DNA from: a virus
Direction: 5' to 3' (one strand)
Length of the DNA stretch: 26,646 bases
IMG/VR virus record: IMGVR_UViG_3300036781_000675
Location: 1-26,646 of that record
A program made the translations under genes and the position numbers. A model generated the notes under the pieces. The model was not told the DNA's origin, ran no database searches, and was given only the letters and a program-made list of their open reading frames with translations. Positions within the stretch are counted from its first letter, which is position 1, and each line of letters opens with the position of its first letter. Shown here in pieces: positions 12,797 to 21,853 of the stretch.

Positions 12797-14743
12797 CTAC
12801 TTCAGGGCGTAGATGAGCGGGCGCATCTCGGCGGCGGCGCGTTCGGCGATCACGATGTGACCGTAGACCGACGGATGCGTGCCGTCCCCGCCGGTGGTCA
12901 GATCGGAGTTGCCGGTGCCGTTGGTCGCCCCGGTGTTGCCGGTGCCGAACTGCCAGGGTTTCGGCGTCGGGGTGCTCACCGGGACGAAATAGTTGTTGGC
13001 GTTGCCGATCGCCGTCACGCCGGCCTGCATCGCCTGCTCGAGCGCGATGGTCGGCGCATCCGGACCGCGCCGGCCGGACCACGGCCCCAGGATGAAGACC
13101 GGCCCGAGGTTCGGGTAGATGTTGCGCACGCTGAGCAGATACAGCGTCATCTCAGCCACCACGGCGGCATTGTTGGTCGCGGCGGCCTCGATCAGGGTGA
13201 CGTCGTTGTAGCCCGAGGCAACCACCAGCGCGGACGGGTTGGCGTCCAGCCAGCCGCCGTTCTCCAGCCGGAAGCGCAGCGTCGAACGGGCGCCGGCGGC
13301 GCTGTTCAGCCAGCCGGTCGAGGCCACCGCGAGCTGGCGCGGCAGGCGCCAGCCGAGCCGGCGCGCCAACTGTTGGGTCCAGTCGCCGTCGGGATCCACC
13401 GGGCTCTGGTTGAAGTCGCTCTCGCTGAATGAGTCGCCGTCGAACACGATCTGCGGGTCGGAGGCGAAGGCCGGCGCGTAGACGCTGTCGAGCGGGCCGG
13501 TATTGACGCAGCGGAAGCCGCTGGCGCCGGCCGAGCAGATTTCGATCAGCCGCGGCTTGCGCACGCCGGCGAAATCGACCCGCACCGCGCCATTGGCCCC
13601 GGGCACCAGGCCGCCCGCGGGGGTGGCGTATTTGCCGTCGACCAGCACGTGGACGTTGGTGGCGGGGGTGCCGGCCGGCGTCATGCGCGCCTCGAATACC
13701 GGGGCGTCGGTCATGAAGTAGGTGCGCCAGGTCAGGCTCTGGAAGTACTGCAGGCTGGACGGCGCGGGAAACCAGGTGTTGAGCGGGCCGGCGTTGGGAA
13801 ACAGCGACGAGGCCGGGAAGAAAGCGGTGCTGGCGAGCCCCGCGGCGGTCGGGTTGGAGGCCGGCCCGCCGGCGGTGACGAACGCCTCCGGATGCGGCGT
13901 GACCCCGGCGGAGGCGAAATACTGGGTGACCTGGGTGAGCGAGGCATCGAGTGAGACGCCCAGCACCCAGCTCACCGTCACCCCGGCCGCGGCGGCGTTG
14001 ATCACCGGGTTGTTGCTCTCGGCGGCCCGCGCGAGAGCCTTCAGCGTGCTGTTGAGCAGGTTGCCGGCCAAGCCCGTGGTCGCGGCGGTCCAGTCTGTGA
14101 TGTCGGTGTGCGCCAAGGTCACCGCGCCTGCTTTTCCGGCCACGCTGGCCACCGGGACGGTGGCGGCCAGGGTGCCGTTGCTCAGCACCAGGTTGGCGCC
14201 GACCGCCAATTCGCCGGGCGTCGCGGCCACCGTGCCGCTGTTGCCGAACAAGGTGCCGGCGCCGACCGTGGGCAGCGCGTCGGCGACCCCGAGGGTGCCA
14301 TTGTTGAACGCCAGGGTGGCATCGAGCGGCACCGCCACCGGCGCGGCCGTGGCGGTGCCGGGATTGGCCAGCAGGGTGTGCGCGGCGAGCGCGGCGATCG
14401 ACACCGTGCCGTCGTTGCTGAGTGCGAGGTCGGTGCCGACGGCCTTGACCGGCGAGGTGGCCGACAGCGTGCCGTTGGTGAAGGCGAGGTTGGCGCCCAG
14501 CGTGATCGGCGCCGGTGCGGCTTCGGTGGTGCCGGCGTTGCCCATCAGGGTGCCGGCGGGGATCGCGGCCGCGGCCAGGGTGCCGGCGTTGATCACGAAA
14601 TCCGCCGTCGCGGCGCGCACCGGCAGCGTCACACGGACCGTCTTGGTGGTGCCGTCAGCCTGCACCTGGTCCGCCCAGATGGCTTCCTCCTCGAATTGAG
14701 CGAGCGGCAGCGTGGCAGGCGGCAAAGACCTGGCGTTGGGCAT
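12797..14743 (-). CDS. Tail fibre with C-terminal SGNH hydrolase domain
   Basis: 648 residues from ATG 14743, with GAGG 7 bases upstream. Residues about 50-210 hold degenerate repeats of the form GTLxGNxGTxxAxP and NGTLxAT, likely a beta-rich fibre shaft. The C-terminal half (about 425-648) is an SGNH/GDSL hydrolase: VFDGDSFSES gives the nucleophile Ser438, SGYNDVT has Asn513, and GDGTHPSVYGH gives Asp620 and His623. Such domains on phage tails typically deacetylate surface polysaccharides. The gene follows the fibre-adaptor-like gene, as expected for a receptor-binding protein. Intact catalytic residues suggest an active enzyme. Confidence 0.85.
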   Translation of the reverse strand: MPNARSLPPATLPLAQFEEEAIWADQVQADGTTKTVRVTLPVRAATADFVINAGTLAAAAIPAGTLMGNAGTTEAAPAPITLGANLAFTNGTLSATSPVKAVGTDLALSNDGTVSIAALAAHTLLANPGTATAAPVAVPLDATLAFNNGTLGVADALPTVGAGTLFGNSGTVAATPGELAVGANLVLSNGTLAATVPVASVAGKAGAVTLAHTDITDWTAATTGLAGNLLNSTLKALARAAESNNPVINAAAAGVTVSWVLGVSLDASLTQVTQYFASAGVTPHPEAFVTAGGPASNPTAAGLASTAFFPASSLFPNAGPLNTWFPAPSSLQYFQSLTWRTYFMTDAPVFEARMTPAGTPATNVHVLVDGKYATPAGGLVPGANGAVRVDFAGVRKPRLIEICSAGASGFRCVNTGPLDSVYAPAFASDPQIVFDGDSFSESDFNQSPVDPDGDWTQQLARRLGWRLPRQLAVASTGWLNSAAGARSTLRFRLENGGWLDANPSALVVASGYNDVTLIEAAATNNAAVVAEMTLYLLSVRNIYPNLGPVFILGPWSGRRGPDAPTIALEQAMQAGVTAIGNANNYFVPVSTPTPKPWQFGTGNTGATNGTGNSDLTTGGDGTHPSVYGHIVIAERAAAEMRPLIYALK

Positions 14744-14810
14744 TTCGGAACCTCGACGGGAAAAACGATGTGCCCGTCTGGTCAGGGGCGATGGTCGCCG
14801 GGAAAAGCCT

Positions 14811-15164
14811 TTAGCGGGCGGCCATCCCGGCGCCGATCCGCCCGGCGGCATCGGCGATCGGATCGCGCACCGCGATCAGCGCCACGAACACGTCGGTGCG
14901 GCTGGCCGCCGTCCACGGTTGCAGCACCACCTCATAGACCGTGTCGTGGACCCCGCCGCCGAGCCACAGCACGACATGGGGCGTGGGCGAGATGTCGGGC
15001 GGCTGCAGCACCGTCAGACCGGCTGGGGCGACGCTGACCACATCGACGCGCAGCAGCGGATCGCCCGGCGCCTGGGCCAGCCAGCTGGTCAGGTCGAGGG
15101 CATAATCGAGTGCGGCGGCCGGCGCCTTGGCGGGCCACTGAACGATATTGCAGTCCTGGCTCAT
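14811..15164 (-). CDS. Phage fibre-tail adaptor-like protein
   Basis: 117 residues. The opening NIVQWPAKAPAAALDYALDL, then TSWLAQAPGDPL and SVAPAGLTV, recall small phage proteins that join the tail tip to fibres: a short beta-sandwich with the DYxxDxxxWL pattern. The end (DVFVALIAVRDPIADAAGRI) is less typical. It lies immediately upstream of the SGNH fibre gene, which supports the assignment. An unrelated small structural protein is the alternative. Confidence 0.6.
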   Translation of the reverse strand: MSQDCNIVQWPAKAPAAALDYALDLTSWLAQAPGDPLLRVDVVSVAPAGLTVLQPPDISPTPHVVLWLGGGVHDTVYEVVLQPWTAASRTDVFVALIAVRDPIADAAGRIGAGMAAR

Positions 15165-15173
15165 GGCATCCCT

Positions 15174-15416
15174 CTAAACGGCGGCGAGTCGCGGCGGCGT
15201 GGAGACCGGGGCGGTGCGCCGGCCGGCCGGTGGGCGCACGGTGGGCCGCGCAATCCGGCCGGGATCGCCGCCCATGTCGCTCGCCGGCTCGCCGGCGGCG
15301 GTCAGCATGATCCAGTCGAGCGGGGCGCCCAGCACCACGCCAGGGGCGCTGTCCTGGCTCTGCGCTGCTTCGCCGCCGGCGGTAGCCATGGTCTGCGAGG
15401 CCGGGGTTACGAGCAT
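15174..15416 (-). CDS. Small hypothetical protein
   Basis: 80 residues from ATG 15416, with GGAG 4-5 bases upstream. Mostly Ala/Pro/Gly-rich with LGAPLDWIMLTAAGEPASD in the middle and a basic, proline-rich C-terminus; probably flexible. It overlaps the preceding small membrane gene by 10 bases and ends 9 bases before the fibre-adaptor-like gene. No family recognised. Confidence 0.5.
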   Translation of the reverse strand: MLVTPASQTMATAGGEAAQSQDSAPGVVLGAPLDWIMLTAAGEPASDMGGDPGRIARPTVRPPAGRRTAPVSTPPRLAAV

Positions 15417-15532
15417 GCCGCTCCACCACCCAACAGCACGATGCCGAGCCAGAAGCCGCCGGCGACGCCGATCAGGCCCCAGATCACCGCGCACTTCCAC
15501 GGCGTGACCGGGTTGCAGCCGGTCACGCGCAT
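15407..15532 (-). CDS. 41-residue membrane peptide
   Basis: The frame starts at ATG 15532, overlapping the previous stop by one base (TGATG). After a polar head MRVTGCNPVTPWKC comes one strong membrane segment, AVIWGLIGVAGGFWLGIVLL. The tight overlaps on both sides (one base and ten bases) argue that it is translated. Small single-span phage proteins between tail genes may belong to the lysis system, but no family is recognised. Confidence 0.5.
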   Translation of the reverse strand: MRVTGCNPVTPWKCAVIWGLIGVAGGFWLGIVLLGGGAACS

Positions 15533-15852
15533 CAGTGCAGCGGCAACAGGCTGTGGCCGCTGGCCAACAGGGCTCCGCCAAGCCCGGCCAGCATCCCGCC
15601 GAACAGAGCCCCGCCGGCCCACAGCAGGAGCTTCGAAAAATTGCGTGTCCGAGTGCGCCATTGCCTTACAAACTCCACGTCTTCGCGCAGCGCCTTCAGC
15701 CCCTCCTCCTTGCGAAGGTTGTATCCAAGCAGCAGCGCGAAATCCAAAATGTCATCCGGTATCAGGTCACCCATCTCCGACGCCGGGCGCGATGCCTGAC
15801 TGGCGGAGGCGGGTAGCCGTTTCTCGTGTGAGCTGCTGGTCATTGGCCCCAT
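15532..15852 (-). CDS. Membrane-anchored helical protein (XhlA/holin-accessory-like shape)
   Basis: 106 residues from ATG 15852, or 103 from ATG 15843; neither has a strong Shine-Dalgarno. The centre is helical (ILDFALLLGYNLRKEEGLKA, then VEFVRQWRTRTRNFSK), and the C-terminus is a glycine-rich membrane hairpin, LLLWAGGALFGGMLAGLGGA. A soluble helix followed by a C-terminal membrane segment is the shape of XhlA-like accessory lysis proteins. It is coupled to the 41-residue membrane peptide that follows. Confidence 0.5.
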   Translation of the reverse strand: MGPMTSSSHEKRLPASASQASRPASEMGDLIPDDILDFALLLGYNLRKEEGLKALREDVEFVRQWRTRTRNFSKLLLWAGGALFGGMLAGLGGALLASGHSLLPLH

Positions 15853-15937
15853 CTCAAATCAGGGCATTGGACCCCCTGCTCGCAGCGCACACGCGACGGG
15901 CTCCGTCACACGCGCAATGGTTTTCACCCCGCGCGGA

Positions 15938-16285
15938 TCAGCTGATCGTCACCGGCAGCGTCGGCGGATCCGGCAGCCGGCCGACGGCGTAGTAGGTCAG
16001 CCGCGTGATGTAATCGCGCAGCGCCTTGTAGAGCGCCTGCAGCTGGTCGGAGGTGAAGGTGCGCGGCGTGCCCGACTTGTCCGGATAAGTGAAGGTCTCG
16101 GCGTCGAGCGGCAGGCCGAGGCCATTGCTCGCATCGCTGGCGACCGCGCGGATCTGGTCCAGGGTGACCGGATCGAGCGCATAGGTGGCGCTGATAGCGG
16201 ACAGGCCGGCGAACACGATTTCGCAGCCGGCATCGGTCAGCATCGCCGCGCGCTGGGCGGACGTGGCGCGCAGGTCAAACCGCAT
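15938..16285 (-). CDS. DUF4376-like phage tail-region protein
   Basis: 115 residues from ATG 16285, 11 bases overlapping the preceding gene. The segment LDQIRAVASDASNGLGLPLD, then AETFTYPDKSGTPRTFTSDQ and LQALYKALRDYITRL, resembles the conserved domain of small proteins encoded beside phage tail fibres. They are thought to be structural or chaperone-like, but no function has been assigned here. The assignment rests on sequence style and on position after the tip protein. Confidence 0.55.
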   Translation of the reverse strand: MRFDLRATSAQRAAMLTDAGCEIVFAGLSAISATYALDPVTLDQIRAVASDASNGLGLPLDAETFTYPDKSGTPRTFTSDQLQALYKALRDYITRLTYYAVGRLPDPPTLPVTIS

Positions 16286-16700
16286 CGATGGTAATGCTCC
16301 AGGGCAGCCATGCCGGGTCGGCGGTGACGCTCACCAGCAGAGCGCCCGGATGATCGCAGGTGAGGATGATGCTGCCGCCGGTGACCGGGGTGGGGTCGGC
16401 CGTCAGCGCGCCGGAGATCGACACCACGCACGGATCGGGCAGCGCGGAGATGGTCGCCGCGGCGACACCGTCGGCGGTGATCGTGGTGGCGTCGGCGCTG
16501 GCCGTCATCGCCGCTTTCGCGGTGACCACGCCGGCGGCGACATAGTTCTGCTGGATGTAGGCCAACAGCGCCACCGGGAACTTGTCGATGGCGAGCAGCG
16601 TCTGCCCGCTGTCCACCGGCTGGGAGGCGAGCATGTCGTCGGGGCAGGTGCCGAGCCCGACGATGGCGCCGCTCGCATCGTATTTGACGAAGGCGCTCAT
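16275..16700 (-). CDS. Small tail-region protein with Ig-like C-terminus
   Basis: 141 residues from ATG 16700, which overlaps the stop of the I-J gene (ATGA). Residues 1-55 include SAFVKYDASGAIVGLGTCPD and a helix; residues 60-141 are a Thr/Ala/Val-rich beta segment (VVSISGALTADPTPVTGGSI) like an Ig-like or big-domain fold found in phage decoration and fibre proteins. No exact family recognised. Coupled translation with the tip protein suggests a tail-tip or fibre role. Confidence 0.55.
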   Translation of the reverse strand: MSAFVKYDASGAIVGLGTCPDDMLASQPVDSGQTLLAIDKFPVALLAYIQQNYVAAGVVTAKAAMTASADATTITADGVAAATISALPDPCVVSISGALTADPTPVTGGSIILTCDHPGALLVSVTADPAWLPWSITIDAV

Positions 16701-19700
16701 CGTTTCACCACCAGCGCACCGAGCATGGCGAATGCAAAGTCGATGGGGCCATTGTTCGACAGCGCCAGCGTGTAGCTGCCGGGATCGAGGTTGAGGACAT
16801 AAAAGCCGGTTGGCACGCCGACCTGCGAGGCGCCGTCGCCGACCACGGCCACCGAGTAGAACAGGCTGCCGTTGAGCAGCAGGGTCGCCGACTGGGTGGT
16901 CCAATTCGATGCGGTGATGGCGGTGAACCAGAGCAGGATCGGCGATCCGTCGGTGGCAATCGTCATCGAGACCGTGGTCGCGAGAGTGGCGACACTGGCA
17001 TAGAGGTTGGTCACCGCCTGGCTGGCGATGTTGATTGTTCCCACAGCGAGATGAGCGATGTTCGCCGTGTCCACGACGAGGCTGCCGATCTGCGCCGAGT
17101 TGGTCAGCTGGAAGTCGGAGGCGAGCAGGTTGGTGTGGATCGAGCCGGCAGCTATTTCCGTAGCCGAAACGGCCCCGGCCGAAATGGTTCCCGCCGTCAC
17201 GGCGTTCGCAGCGATGGTTCCGGCCGTCACCGCGTTGGCCGCGAGCTTCCCCGCGGTCACACTGCCCGCCGAAAGTTCCGTCGCCGTAATTGCCCCGGCG
17301 GCGATCTGCGAGGAGGTTATCGAGTCCGCAACGATCGCGCTGGCGTCCAGCGTTCCGGTCTTCACCATCGAGCCGGAAATCGTCGTCACCCCGCCGGGCA
17401 CCCAGGCCTGCGGCTGGGTGGCGTTGGCCACCGAGGCGCCGATCGCGGTCTGGGTGAAGAACAGGTAGGGCGGCGTTGTCTGTGCGGCGATGTCCGAGCC
17501 GCCATCATTGAAGCCGGCCGCCAACAGGCGCACGCGGCCACAGTTCGCCGGCGAGATCCCATGCACCCAGCTGAGGGCGTAGTTCGCCAGGTCGTTGCCG
17601 AAGGCACCCGGCACGGTGACCCGGTTGCCGGTGATCGAGCTGATGAAGGTGCCGGCGGCGGTGTAGAAATCGATTTGCACGCGCGCGCAGCAGCGATGGG
17701 TCAGCAGATGCGCCTGCGCCTCGATCGGGGTGCTGGCCGGAAACGGCACACCGATCAGGCTGCCGGTGTCGGCGGCATTCGGGTCCCAGTAGGCCAGCAG
17801 AAACTGCGAGCTGTCGGTAGCCAGATTGGCCGCCGCCTGGATGTATCCCGAGCCGTAGCCGGCGATGCGGTAATCCGGATCGTAGGCGGTGCCCTTGACG
17901 GTGCCGAAGCCGGCCATCGCGACCGAGGCGGCGATGTTCCAGCCGGCCGCGGATTGCTCCAGGCAGGCGTTCCAGACCACGTTGCTGGCGCTGCCGACGG
18001 AGAGTTTTTCGGTGGTCACAGCGCCGGCGGCGAGGGTGCCGGCGGTCACCGCGGCGGTGGCAATTTTCGGGGTGGTGATTCCGCCATCCGATATCTGGGT
18101 GGTGGTGATCTGGCCGGTGATTTTGGTCGCCGCCAGGGCTGCGATCTGGGCATCGGTCAGCTGGCCGGTGATTTTGGTCGCCGCCAGGGCCGCGATCTGG
18201 GCATCGGTCAGCTGGCCGGTCAGGTCGACCGCGCTGACCACGGCGTTGTAGTCATGATTGGCGCCGAAAACGCCGGTGCCGGTGGCGACGCGGCGGTACA
18301 GTTTGCTGTCGGTCTCGCTGACCACGTTGCCGCCGATCGGCACCGGGTTGCCGTCGAGGTCGGTGATCACATTGAGCGTGGCCACGATCGCCACCGGCGC
18401 CACCGACTGGGCGAATTTCGCGGTGTTGACGATGGCGTCGGCGAGATCGTCGGTGAGCAGCAGCGTCGTCGTGGCCGAGGCCGGCCCGGCGAAGGTGCCA
18501 AGCACCAGCGGCGCGCCGAGCGCGATCGCGCGCACCCAGTAATACCAGGTGGTGTCGGGCAGCAGCACGGAATGCTCGTTATCGACGTAGGACAGGCCAC
18601 CGGCGACGCTGAGCAGGGCGGCGCCCGATCCCGGGCCGGCCGACGTCGAATTGCGCCAGATCTCGTACTGGATGATGTCGCGCCGCGTGGTGTCGGCGAG
18701 CCAGGAGACCTGCACGCTGCGGGTGGCGCCGACCGCGGTCAGGCCGGTGGGCGCGGCTGGCGGATCGACCTTGCCGTCAACCGTGATCGGGGCGGTGATC
18801 AGCGCCCATTCCGAGGTCAGGCCGCCGGCGCCGACCGAGCGCACGCCGAAGGTGTACTCGTCCCCGGCCGGCAGGTTGTCGATGATGAAGGTCACCGCCC
18901 AGGGGACCGAATAGATCTGGTAGAAGTTGTCGGAGCTGGCGACGACCTGGAAACTGGCGATGCGCGGATCCACCGGCGCGGACCAGGACACGGTGACGCG
19001 GATGGTCTGCGACACGCCGACGCCGGTCATGTTGTCGATCGCGGCGACATTGGTGGGCGCCGGCAGCGGGGCGGTCAGCAGCGCCGGCAGCAGCGAATAG
19101 TTCGGGACGTCGAAGGCGATGTTGTCTTCGATGAAATCGAACTTGCCCGCCTCATAATTGACCGCGGTGACGGTGAGCTGGGCCTTGTCGGTCTCGGCGA
19201 TGCCCAGGATGGAGAACTCGCGTGGCGACACGACATTGTCGGTCATGATCCACTCGGCGTTGGGCAGCGGGGTCTGCGCCATGTCGCGCCCGAGCGTGAC
19301 GATGGTGTAGGTGCCGTCGCCCGAGGTGGCGAAGCCGGTGATCGGGATCAGATCGTCCACCGTGCCGTCGGGCATCACCACCGACAGCGACTGCGAGGTC
19401 GAGCCGTCGGAAATCACTAGCAGAGCGTCTAGCCAGGCCACCGACAGCGAGCCGCTCGGGCGCAACCGCCCGGCCATGCGCACGCCGATATAGGCCGGGT
19501 CGGAGACCTTCACGACGTCGCCGGGGCGGGCGTCGATGTGGTAGGCGCCGCCCTTCCAGGTCGCCGTCTCGGTCTGGCGCGTCTCGGTGTAGAGCGCCCA
19601 TTTGCCGAGCCGGTGGGCGAGCGAGCGGGTGATGCACCCGAACGCCATCAGATCGGTGGAGACCACCCCGCGCTTGGCGATATCGAACGGATCGCTGACC

Positions 19701-21853
19701 GGTTCGACCGCCGGCAGGAACTGGTTGGAGCTGTCGAGATACTGGACGTTGACCAGGTTGTGGCGGGTCTTGAGGCTGGTCGACTGATAGTCGAAGGTGC
19801 CGTCGAGGACGTTGGTCTGGTTGATCAGTTTGGACGGCGTGCGCGGCATGTCCGCGACCACCATCACCTGGCCGTTGCCCCAGTAGGTCTGGCCGCGGAA
19901 CGCCGCGCAGAACAGTTGCAGCTGGCGGTAGGCGTCATCCTGGCTGGCGACGATGCAGTTGACCGCATAGCGCCGTTCGGTGCCGCCGAAGCCATCTGGC
20001 ACGACACCGTCGCAGTACTGCCCGATCTGGTAGAGATCGGCCTTGGTGGTCTGCAGGTAGGTGTCGGGGATGCCGCAGCCGTAGCGGCTGTTGCTGAGCA
20101 GATCGAGGATCTGCCAGGCCGGGTTGGACACCGGGCGCTGGATCGTGCTGGTCAGATCCCAGGTGCCGCCGAAGGTGCCGGTGCCGCTCGAGGAATAGCC
20201 GCCGGTCACCGGGTCGTAATTGGCCGGCACCGCGACGGTGCGCCCGTAGATCTCGACCTGGCGCGTCGGCAGCGAGCTGCCGAACAGCGAGGCGTCGAAG
20301 GTGTAGGCGATGTAGGCGGTGTTGGGGTAGCTCAGCTTGTGATCGTCGATGACGTCGAGGCGCTCGAAGATCGTGTCGGACTGGATGTTGACGACGTCGG
20401 TGCTGTCGCCGGTGATGCGGGTGACGCGGATGTCCCAGGTGTCGGCGCCGTCGCCGGCGCGCGGCAGATCGAAGCGGGTGGACTTTTCGTAGCTCGAGGA
20501 CGCCTTCGCCTTGGCGAGGATGATGTGCTCGACCAGCTGGTAGTCGCCGACGAAGCCGGGGCCGCTGGCGCGCACCTCGATGTCGTAGGCAAGTTCGTCG
20601 AGCGCGTTGACGTCGCCGTTGTAATGGTTGATCGACAACAACGCCGGCATCAGCATGGTCACCCGCGCGGCGGTGGCCGAGCTGCCGGTGATCGTCTGCA
20701 CCACCGGGTTGGCCTGCTTGACCTGGCGCTGGACCGGGACGCTGTCTTCGGAGGCCGGGAACCCCGAGACCGGATCCTGGTCGGGGTAGCCGTAGCGGAC
20801 CTCCCAGCTCACCCCGCGGAAATTGTAGGCGCCAGAGGCGGCCTGCAGCGGGGTGCCATTGAAGAAGATGCTCTTGGCGCCGTCGACCAGGCCGCCGATC
20901 GGCCCCTCGCCCAGCACGTCGATGATCCGCACCACGGCGTTGGAGTGCAGCGTATCGGGCTGCACGAAGCCGCCGCTGCCGCCGCCCTTGCCGCCGCCGC
21001 CTGAACCGGTGCCGAACACGGCGGTGGCCTGGGTGCCGGCGATCGGCGCGATGAGCCCGGTGGACCCGGCCATCTGGGTGGTGCCGCCGGCCAGCGTGGT
21101 GCCACCCACCGGCGGCACCGGGAAGGTCTCGCCGGGCGGCGGAAACCCTTGATACGGATTGTTTGGGTCGATGTATTCCGGCGGGTGGAAATCCTCCGCC
21201 GAGTAGCCGATCGAGGCGACGATCGAGCCGACCCGCATGCGCCCATAGACGATCGGCACCGGGGTGCCCTGCTGCGAGGTGTTGGACAGGCCGCCCAGCA
21301 GGAACGATGAGATGGTGCCGTTCTGGCGCGGCTGCGGGCTGATCGCCTGCAGGATCCCGCCCAGGATCATCGCGCCGCCGGCCAAGGCCACGCTGCCGAT
21401 AGTGACGCCGCCGAACAGCGCGGTGCCGAAGCCGTAGGCCGCCGCGGTGCCGGCGGTGGTGCCGGCGGCGGCCGACAGGCCGAGATAGCCGGCGACCTCG
21501 GGCTGCATCAGCACGATCGAGGCAGCGACCAGCAGCACGCCGACGATGATCTTGCCGCCGCCGCCCTTGCTGCCCTTGGCGCACGGGATGAGATGCAATT
21601 CCCCGCTCGGCGGCAGGCGCAATGACAGGCCGTGCGCCGGCAGGTCGACGCCGTTGCCCAGGGTGCCGCGACGGACGTGATACTGGCCCTTGCGCAGTTC
21701 GTCCTCGAAGCCCGGGACCATCTTGCACAGCGCGTAGGTCGCCGCCGCCGGCGTGCTGACACCGAGGCGGAATTCCACCCCGAACTTCTTGCGCAGCCGC
21801 CCGTGCAGGACGATGCGCGCGGTCCCGGCGACGACGTCGATGTTATGCGCCAT
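16697..21853 (-). CDS. J: Fused tail tip proteins I and J (host specificity protein)
   Basis: 1718 residues. Residues 1-215 match lambda tail protein I: GTARIVLHGRLRKKFGVEFR, a glycine-rich membrane-like hairpin (about 101-170) and GTPVPIVYGRMRVGSIVAS. A Gly/Pro linker (about 225-295) with GSGGGGKGGGSGG leads to the J body, with VLGEGPIGGLVDGAKSIFFN, IGQYCDGVVPDGFGGTE and DLMAFGCITRSLAHRLGKWA. Two fibronectin-III-like domains lie near 925-1130, a 17-residue tandem repeat at 1215-1248, a carbohydrate-module-like stretch (NACLEQSAAGWNIAAS) near 1290-1490 and decapeptide AVTAGTI-type repeats near 1505-1575. It should form the tail tip and contact the host receptor. It overlaps K by 11 bases. Confidence 0.93.
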   Translation of the reverse strand: MAHNIDVVAGTARIVLHGRLRKKFGVEFRLGVSTPAAATYALCKMVPGFEDELRKGQYHVRRGTLGNGVDLPAHGLSLRLPPSGELHLIPCAKGSKGGGGKIIVGVLLVAASIVLMQPEVAGYLGLSAAAGTTAGTAAAYGFGTALFGGVTIGSVALAGGAMILGGILQAISPQPRQNGTISSFLLGGLSNTSQQGTPVPIVYGRMRVGSIVASIGYSAEDFHPPEYIDPNNPYQGFPPPGETFPVPPVGGTTLAGGTTQMAGSTGLIAPIAGTQATAVFGTGSGGGGKGGGSGGFVQPDTLHSNAVVRIIDVLGEGPIGGLVDGAKSIFFNGTPLQAASGAYNFRGVSWEVRYGYPDQDPVSGFPASEDSVPVQRQVKQANPVVQTITGSSATAARVTMLMPALLSINHYNGDVNALDELAYDIEVRASGPGFVGDYQLVEHIILAKAKASSSYEKSTRFDLPRAGDGADTWDIRVTRITGDSTDVVNIQSDTIFERLDVIDDHKLSYPNTAYIAYTFDASLFGSSLPTRQVEIYGRTVAVPANYDPVTGGYSSSGTGTFGGTWDLTSTIQRPVSNPAWQILDLLSNSRYGCGIPDTYLQTTKADLYQIGQYCDGVVPDGFGGTERRYAVNCIVASQDDAYRQLQLFCAAFRGQTYWGNGQVMVVADMPRTPSKLINQTNVLDGTFDYQSTSLKTRHNLVNVQYLDSSNQFLPAVEPVSDPFDIAKRGVVSTDLMAFGCITRSLAHRLGKWALYTETRQTETATWKGGAYHIDARPGDVVKVSDPAYIGVRMAGRLRPSGSLSVAWLDALLVISDGSTSQSLSVVMPDGTVDDLIPITGFATSGDGTYTIVTLGRDMAQTPLPNAEWIMTDNVVSPREFSILGIAETDKAQLTVTAVNYEAGKFDFIEDNIAFDVPNYSLLPALLTAPLPAPTNVAAIDNMTGVGVSQTIRVTVSWSAPVDPRIASFQVVASSDNFYQIYSVPWAVTFIIDNLPAGDEYTFGVRSVGAGGLTSEWALITAPITVDGKVDPPAAPTGLTAVGATRSVQVSWLADTTRRDIIQYEIWRNSTSAGPGSGAALLSVAGGLSYVDNEHSVLLPDTTWYYWVRAIALGAPLVLGTFAGPASATTTLLLTDDLADAIVNTAKFAQSVAPVAIVATLNVITDLDGNPVPIGGNVVSETDSKLYRRVATGTGVFGANHDYNAVVSAVDLTGQLTDAQIAALAATKITGQLTDAQIAALAATKITGQITTTQISDGGITTPKIATAAVTAGTLAAGAVTTEKLSVGSASNVVWNACLEQSAAGWNIAASVAMAGFGTVKGTAYDPDYRIAGYGSGYIQAAANLATDSSQFLLAYWDPNAADTGSLIGVPFPASTPIEAQAHLLTHRCCARVQIDFYTAAGTFISSITGNRVTVPGAFGNDLANYALSWVHGISPANCGRVRLLAAGFNDGGSDIAAQTTPPYLFFTQTAIGASVANATQPQAWVPGGVTTISGSMVKTGTLDASAIVADSITSSQIAAGAITATELSAGSVTAGKLAANAVTAGTIAANAVTAGTISAGAVSATEIAAGSIHTNLLASDFQLTNSAQIGSLVVDTANIAHLAVGTINIASQAVTNLYASVATLATTVSMTIATDGSPILLWFTAITASNWTTQSATLLLNGSLFYSVAVVGDGASQVGVPTGFYVLNLDPGSYTLALSNNGPIDFAFAMLGALVVKR
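18110..18211. repeat. 51-bp tandem repeat inside gene J
   Basis: Two adjacent copies (18110-18160 and 18161-18211) differ at one base and a third starts with CTGGCCGGT. Each encodes the 17-residue unit LTDAQIAALAATKITGQ. Near identity at the DNA level indicates recent duplication by slippage within a fibre-like segment. Confidence 0.8.

Noticed and set aside
17051-19420. A 789-codon plus-strand open frame antisense to J
   Set aside because: It is an Arg/Gly/Asp-rich mirror of the J gene, whose homology over the same DNA is clear. Long antisense frames are expected in high-GC coding DNA.
19538-21004. A 488-codon plus-strand frame antisense to J
   Set aside because: Same reason: it is low-complexity Val/Ala/Asp/Gly sequence lying opposite the recognised tail tip gene.
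19935-21728. A 597-codon minus-strand frame overlapping J
   Set aside because: It is an Arg-rich out-of-frame reading of the same gene.
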